From an uncultured Actinoplanes sp. (lineage in GTDB: Bacteria > Actinomycetota > Actinomycetes > Mycobacteriales > Micromonosporaceae), in contig CAKUMG010000136.1 of NCBI GenBank assembly GCA_934667465.1, positions 1 through 9,851 on the forward strand: 9,851 nucleotides of DNA, in the 5' to 3' direction. The notes beneath the pieces were generated by a model. That model ran no database searches and had not been told where the DNA came from. It saw only the letters and a program-made list of their open reading frames with translations. The translations under genes and the position numbers were made by a program. Of the stretch, positions 6,846-9,851 are shown piece by piece; positions within the stretch are counted from its first letter, which is position 1, and the number at the start of each line of letters is the position of its first letter.

Positions 6846-7784
6846 GTGAGCATCCGGCTCGGGTACCAGATCCCCAACTTCACCTACCCCGGTGTTCCCG
6901 CCGGGCAGCTGTTCGACACCGTCGTTGCGCAGGCGCGCGAGGCCGAGAGCGCCGGCTTCGACACGGTGCTCGTGATGGACCACTTCTACCAATTGCCGGG
7001 CATCGGGACGCCGGACCAGCCGATGCTGGAGGCCTACACGACCCTGGGCGCGCTGGCCACCGCAACGAGCACGATCCAGCTGTCGGCACTGGTCACCGGC
7101 AACACCTACCGCAACCCGGCCCTGCTCGCCAAGACCGTCACCACCCTCGACGTGGTGTCGCACGGCCGGGCGATCCTCGGCATCGGCGCCGGCTGGTACG
7201 AGCGCGAGCACGACGACTACGGCTTCGAGTTCGGCACCTTCACCCAGCGCTTCGAGCGGCTCGAAGAGGCCCTGACAATAATCGCGCCGATGCTCAAGGG
7301 CGAGGAGCCCACCGTCGACGGCACCTGGTACCGGGCGCGCACCGCGATGAACAACCCCCGGCACCGCGACACCGTGCCGATCATGCTGGGCGGCAGCGGC
7401 GAGCAGAAGACGTTCCGGCTGGCCGCCCGCTTCGCCGACCACATGAACATCATCTGCGACCTCGCCGACCTCGGCCGCAAGGTCGGCGTGCTCCGGCAGC
7501 GCTGCGAGGAGATCGGCCGCGACCCCGGCACCCTCGCCACCAGCTACCTCGCTAGCGTCACGATCACCGAGACGCAGGCCGAGGCCGACAAGTGGCTCGG
7601 CGAGCTGCCCGAGGAGCGCCGCGACCGCGCGTTCATCGGCACCCCCGACCGGGTCGCCGAACTGCTCCACGACAAGGTGCTCGGCCAGGGCATCACCGGC
7701 CTCACCATGAACATGCTCCGCAACGGGCACGAGCCCGGCGTCCTCGCCGCCGCGGGCGCCGCCCTCAAGCCGCTGGTGGCGTGA
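6846..7784 (+). CDS. LLM-class, probably F420-dependent, oxidoreductase
   Basis: A complete 312-residue luciferase-like monooxygenase-fold (TIM barrel) protein. Characteristic segments are MDHFYQLPG (44-52), GNTYRNPALLAKT (85-97), LGIGAGWYEREHDDYGF (111-127) and FADHMNI (196-202). The GAGWYEREHDDYGF stretch fits the actinobacterial Rv1855c-like group, which is predicted to use coenzyme F420. The cofactor is inferred from family membership; an FMN-linked reaction cannot be excluded. The substrate is unknown. The start is GTG 6846, with GGAGG five bases upstream. The gene is divergent from tetR and separated from it by a repeat-rich operator-like region, so expression is probably induced by the TetR ligand. 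That ligand may be the enzyme's substrate or a toxic compound. No neighbour suggests a link to the amine pathway. Confidence 0.88.
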   Translation: MSIRLGYQIPNFTYPGVPAGQLFDTVVAQAREAESAGFDTVLVMDHFYQLPGIGTPDQPMLEAYTTLGALATATSTIQLSALVTGNTYRNPALLAKTVTTLDVVSHGRAILGIGAGWYEREHDDYGFEFGTFTQRFERLEEALTIIAPMLKGEEPTVDGTWYRARTAMNNPRHRDTVPIMLGGSGEQKTFRLAARFADHMNIICDLADLGRKVGVLRQRCEEIGRDPGTLATSYLASVTITETQAEADKWLGELPEERRDRAFIGTPDRVAELLHDKVLGQGITGLTMNMLRNGHEPGVLAAAGAALKPLVA

Positions 7785-7790
7785 CGTCAC
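7781..7790. repeat. 10-bp perfect palindrome GTGACGTCAC
   Basis: The palindrome spans the stop codon of the LLM gene and lies about 29-38 bases upstream of the exonuclease start, near where a -35 element would be. It may be a binding site for a dimeric regulator, or chance. Confidence 0.25.
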
Positions 7791-7806
7791 CGGGAAGGGG
7801 CAGGCA

Positions 7807-7812
7807 TAGAAT
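7807..7812 (+). promoter_or_regulatory. -10 element TAGAAT for a leaderless exonuclease transcript
   Basis: TAGAAT matches TATAAT at five of six positions, and just six bases separate it from ATG 7819. If transcription starts at the A of that ATG, the hexamer sits at -12 to -7, its standard place. No properly spaced Shine-Dalgarno sequence is present; the nearest purine run (GGGAAGGGG) ends 18 bases upstream. Leaderless mRNAs are common in actinobacteria. The -35 region is weak. Confidence 0.55.
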
Positions 7813-7818
7813 CTCCCG

Positions 7819-8853
7819 ATGCCCGCCCCTCCCCTGCTGCTCGTGCTCGACGGCAACAGCCTGCTGCACCGGGCCTACCACGCGGGGTCGGGCGAGGACT
7901 GGAACGACGCCGACGGCCGGCCGATCGGGGCGCTGCGCGGGCTGGTCGGCTTCATCGCCCGGGCCGCCGCCTACCTCAAGCCCGACGCGCTGCTGGTCGG
8001 CTTCGACTGCCCGCACGAGTCCGCGCGCCGCGACGACTACGCCGGCTACAAGGCGCACCGCCCGGCCAAGGCCCCCGACCTCGCCGAACAGCTGCTCGGC
8101 GCGCCCGGCCTGCTCACCGAGGCCGGCATCCGCACGGTGTGCCCGCCCGGCTACGAGGCCGACGACGTGCTCGCCAGCGGCGCCGCCGCCGCCCGCCGCC
8201 GGGGCTGGCGTTCCGTGCTGATGACCAGCGACCGCGACGCCTTCGCGCTCATCGACGACACCACCTCCGTGCTGCGCGTGCGCAACGGCGGCATGACCGA
8301 GGCCGTCCTCGTCGACCCCGCCGGCCTCACCGAGCTGTACGGGGTCACCGCCGCCCAGTACCGCGACTTCGCCGCCCTGCGCGGCGACCCCTCCGACAAC
8401 CTGCCCGGCGTCCGCGGCTTCGGCACGGCCACCGCCGCCCGCCTGCTCACCGCGTTCGGCTCCGTCGACTCCGCCTGGGCCGCCGCCGACGCCGGCGAGC
8501 ACCACCTGCTCCGCGAGGCCGTCGGCGCGAAAGCCGCCGGTCACCTGCTCGAGGACGGCGTACGGGACGTCGTCGACCGCAACCGCCGCATCATGCGCAT
8601 GCGCGCCGACCTCGCCGTCGGCGAACTCGACGACACCCGGCTGCCCCTGAGCCTCGCCACCATGCGCCAGGCACTGCGGGCCCGCGGCATCAACCTCGGC
8701 CCGTCACTCTGGGCCCTCACCGGCGGCGTGCCACCCCAGCGCGACCCGGAACCCCGAGAAGAGGATCCGCTGCCCGACCTGCGCCCCTGGGTGATCCGCG
8801 GCGGCATGAGCGGGCGCCGCGACCCCACCCCCGGTCAGCTGTCGTTGTTCTGA
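7819..8853 (+). CDS. Stand-alone 5'-3' exonuclease / flap endonuclease with C-terminal clamp-binding motif
   Basis: A complete 344-residue protein related to the N-terminal nuclease domain of DNA polymerase I, without any polymerase domain. It would remove 5' flaps or RNA primers in replication and repair, like stand-alone actinobacterial flap endonucleases such as mycobacterial FenA. The metal-binding acids are all present: Asp11 (LDGNSLLHRAY), Asp63 (GFD), Glu113/Asp115/Asp116 (YEADDVLAS), Asp138/Asp140 (TSDRDAF) and Asp190/Asp193 (RGDPSDNLPGV). The last group leads into the helix-hairpin-helix GVRGFGTATAARLL (197-210). The basic YKAHRP arch motif is at 77-82. After about residue 302 the chain becomes Pro/charged and probably disordered, and it ends in QLSLF (340-344), a consensus beta-sliding-clamp-binding peptide. 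The gene begins at ATG 7819, probably leaderless, and overlaps the convergent gene by 19 bp. Confidence 0.93.
   Translation: MPAPPLLLVLDGNSLLHRAYHAGSGEDWNDADGRPIGALRGLVGFIARAAAYLKPDALLVGFDCPHESARRDDYAGYKAHRPAKAPDLAEQLLGAPGLLTEAGIRTVCPPGYEADDVLASGAAAARRRGWRSVLMTSDRDAFALIDDTTSVLRVRNGGMTEAVLVDPAGLTELYGVTAAQYRDFAALRGDPSDNLPGVRGFGTATAARLLTAFGSVDSAWAAADAGEHHLLREAVGAKAAGHLLEDGVRDVVDRNRRIMRMRADLAVGELDDTRLPLSLATMRQALRARGINLGPSLWALTGGVPPQRDPEPREEDPLPDLRPWVIRGGMSGRRDPTPGQLSLF
8835..8853. other. 19-bp convergent 3' overlap of two genes
   Basis: The exonuclease (plus, stop 8851-8853) and the repeat-containing protein (minus, stop 8835-8837) overlap tail to tail. Bases 8836-8850 encode the whole QLSLF peptide on one strand and the final residues QNNDS on the other. 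No spacer remains for a terminator between the genes. Confidence 0.85.
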
Positions 8854-9851
8854 GCCGAAGACCCCGCCGACACCGTACGCAGGTCCAGGCTGTGCCGCAC
8901 GAACGTGTCCAGGTTCCCGGCCGACCACCACAACACCCCGGCCCGGTACGCGATGCTCCCCGCGTCCGGGCTCACCAGCACCGTCCGCCGCGTCGCGACC
9001 TCGTGCACCAGCAGCTCGGCGTTGCCGGTCAGCTCCGACGCCGCGCCCAGCCGCACGTACACCTCGAACCGCCCCAGCGGCGCCACGTCCACCAGCTCCA
9101 CGTTCACGTCCCCGCCCGCGACCTCCACCCGGTCCGAGCCGTCCGGGCGCATCAGCTCGATCCGGGTCCAGCCGTCGTCGTCGATCGACAGCACCCGGCA
9201 CCGCTCCGCACCGCACTCGGTCGCCGCCCGCGGCGTCCCGGGCACCTCCCTCGACGCCCCGCTGACCGCGTCGATCAGCCGGGTCGCGCCGCGCGTGTCC
9301 GCCACGCCGTCGACCAGCCACGGCCAGCCCGCCAGCCGCCACGTACCGGCCTGAACCCGCACCTCCGTCTCTCCCCCGGTCAGCGCGACCGAACGCACCT
9401 CGGTGCTGTCCCCCGGGCCGGCCGCGGTCCACCGCACCCGCCCGTCCGCCACCACCAGGTCGTTCTCCGACCGATAGGTGCGCACCGCCCCGGCATCCGC
9501 AGTGATCCGCCGCGCGGGAACGGCCGCCGCCAGGGGCGCCTTCCACAAGGTCAGGGGCTTGCCGCGTACGCTCTCGAACCACACGATGGCGCCCGCTCCG
9601 GCCGCGACGGCGGGGAACGAGGGGCTGTCGGCCGCCGGCAGGGCGCGCAGTTCCCGCACGCTGACCTCCTCCGCGCGGTCGCCACCGACGCCCGACGGCC
9701 CACCGCTCGACGTCGGCCCGCTGCTCGATGCCGGCCCGGTGCTCGACGCCGGCCCGCTGCTCGACGCCGGCGCCACCACTGCCGAGTCCTCCACGCCCGT
9801 GCGGTACGTGCCGGGCGTCCGCGCGCCGGCCCTCGCCGCGCACGCCGAGCG
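8835..9851 (-). CDS. Unrecognised, probably exported, beta-rich protein with Ser/Gly/Pro repeat; partial at right edge
   Basis: The reading frame is open from the TGA at 8835 to the window edge (338 codons). The only start codon in the window is GTG 9794 (319 residues), but it has no ribosome site. The 19 codons upstream remain open, so the true start and perhaps a signal peptide probably lie outside. Counting from GTG 9794, residues 9-33 are four copies of a hexapeptide [AT]SS[STG]GP, a likely flexible linker. The rest is rich in short strand-like stretches with Trp and Gly-Asp turns (IVWFES, VLWWSAGNLD), reminiscent of beta-propeller proteins of the TolB/WD40 kind. No catalytic motif is seen. 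Two cysteines, Cys194 and Cys199, could form a disulfide, which fits an extracytoplasmic location. I do not recognise the family. Coding is supported by the long open frame and by residue composition; function is unknown. Confidence 0.7.
   Translation of the reverse strand, partial: RSACAARAGARTPGTYRTGVEDSAVVAPASSSGPASSTGPASSSGPTSSGGPSGVGGDRAEEVSVRELRALPAADSPSFPAVAAGAGAIVWFESVRGKPLTLWKAPLAAAVPARRITADAGAVRTYRSENDLVVADGRVRWTAAGPGDSTEVRSVALTGGETEVRVQAGTWRLAGWPWLVDGVADTRGATRLIDAVSGASREVPGTPRAATECGAERCRVLSIDDDGWTRIELMRPDGSDRVEVAGGDVNVELVDVAPLGRFEVYVRLGAASELTGNAELLVHEVATRRTVLVSPDAGSIAYRAGVLWWSAGNLDTFVRHSLDLRTVSAGSSAQNNDS
9706..9777 (-). repeat. Four 18-bp tandem repeats within the right-edge gene
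   Basis: Four consecutive 18-base units begin CTCGA(C/T)G(T/C)CGG on the plus strand, at 9706, 9724, 9742 and 9760; the last is the most diverged. On the coding (minus) strand they encode the hexapeptide [AT]SS[STG]GP. In-frame tandem repeats like this can change copy number by slippage. Confidence 0.8.

Noticed and set aside
3312..7784. A 1490-codon plus-strand open frame covering the antisense of gabT, the aldehyde dehydrogenase and tetR and running into the LLM gene.
   Set aside because: The first 3.5 kb is antisense to three genes with intact family motifs and has Arg/Gly/Ala/Val-rich nonsense composition. Long antisense open frames are expected in DNA this GC-rich. Only the part from GTG 6846, with its own GGAGG, is real.
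8704..9843. A 379-codon minus-strand frame in the right-end region.
   Set aside because: It is Arg/Gly-rich and overlaps the end of the exonuclease. The alternative minus frame ending at 8835 has normal protein composition with strand-like hydrophobic segments.
1..9851. Possible mobile element, phage defence system or biosynthetic cluster.
   Set aside because: No transposase, integrase, terminal repeats, nuclease-helicase pair, synthase or CRISPR repeats were found. Gene content is metabolic and housekeeping.

Overview
This is a very GC-rich window with GTG starts, short or overlapping gene junctions and an F420-type oxidoreductase gene. That combination points to an actinobacterium. A member of the Micromonosporaceae or a close relative is plausible, but that placement is inference from style and gene content only. 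No rRNA, tRNA, CRISPR array, insertion sequence or integrase was seen.

The left two thirds (1-6047, all minus strand, transcribed right to left) is an amine catabolism cluster. Read 5' to 3' it encodes an aldehyde dehydrogenase that closely resembles 4-aminobutyraldehyde dehydrogenase, a 4-aminobutyrate (GABA) aminotransferase, then after a hairpin an Lrp/AsnC regulator, a second class III aminotransferase of the putrescine/omega-amine type, and an FAD amine oxidase of the PuuB/DAO family that runs off the left edge. Together these can convert putrescine or a related omega-amine to 4-aminobutanal, then GABA, then succinate semialdehyde. The cluster forms two transcription units: aldehyde dehydrogenase-gabT, and lrp-aminotransferase-oxidase. 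A perfect 16-bp hairpin lies between them. Genes inside each unit are joined by 4 to 16 bp overlaps or a 3 bp gap.

The middle (6156-7784) is a divergent pair: a TetR-family repressor (minus) and an LLM-class, probably F420-dependent, oxidoreductase (plus). They share a 102-bp intergenic region that is AT-rich for this window and carries direct and inverted repeats, as expected for a TetR operator.

The right end holds a stand-alone 5'-3' exonuclease/flap endonuclease (7819-8853, plus). It is probably transcribed as a leaderless mRNA and ends in a textbook sliding-clamp-binding peptide, QLSLF. Its 3' end overlaps by 19 bp the 3' end of a convergent gene (minus, open at the right edge) for an unrecognised, probably exported, beta-rich protein with a Ser/Gly/Pro tandem repeat near its N terminus.

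I found no clear undescribed system. The items most worth a second look are the clamp-binding tail of the exonuclease, the two parallel candidate first-step enzymes in the amine pathway, and the TetR/LLM operator region.
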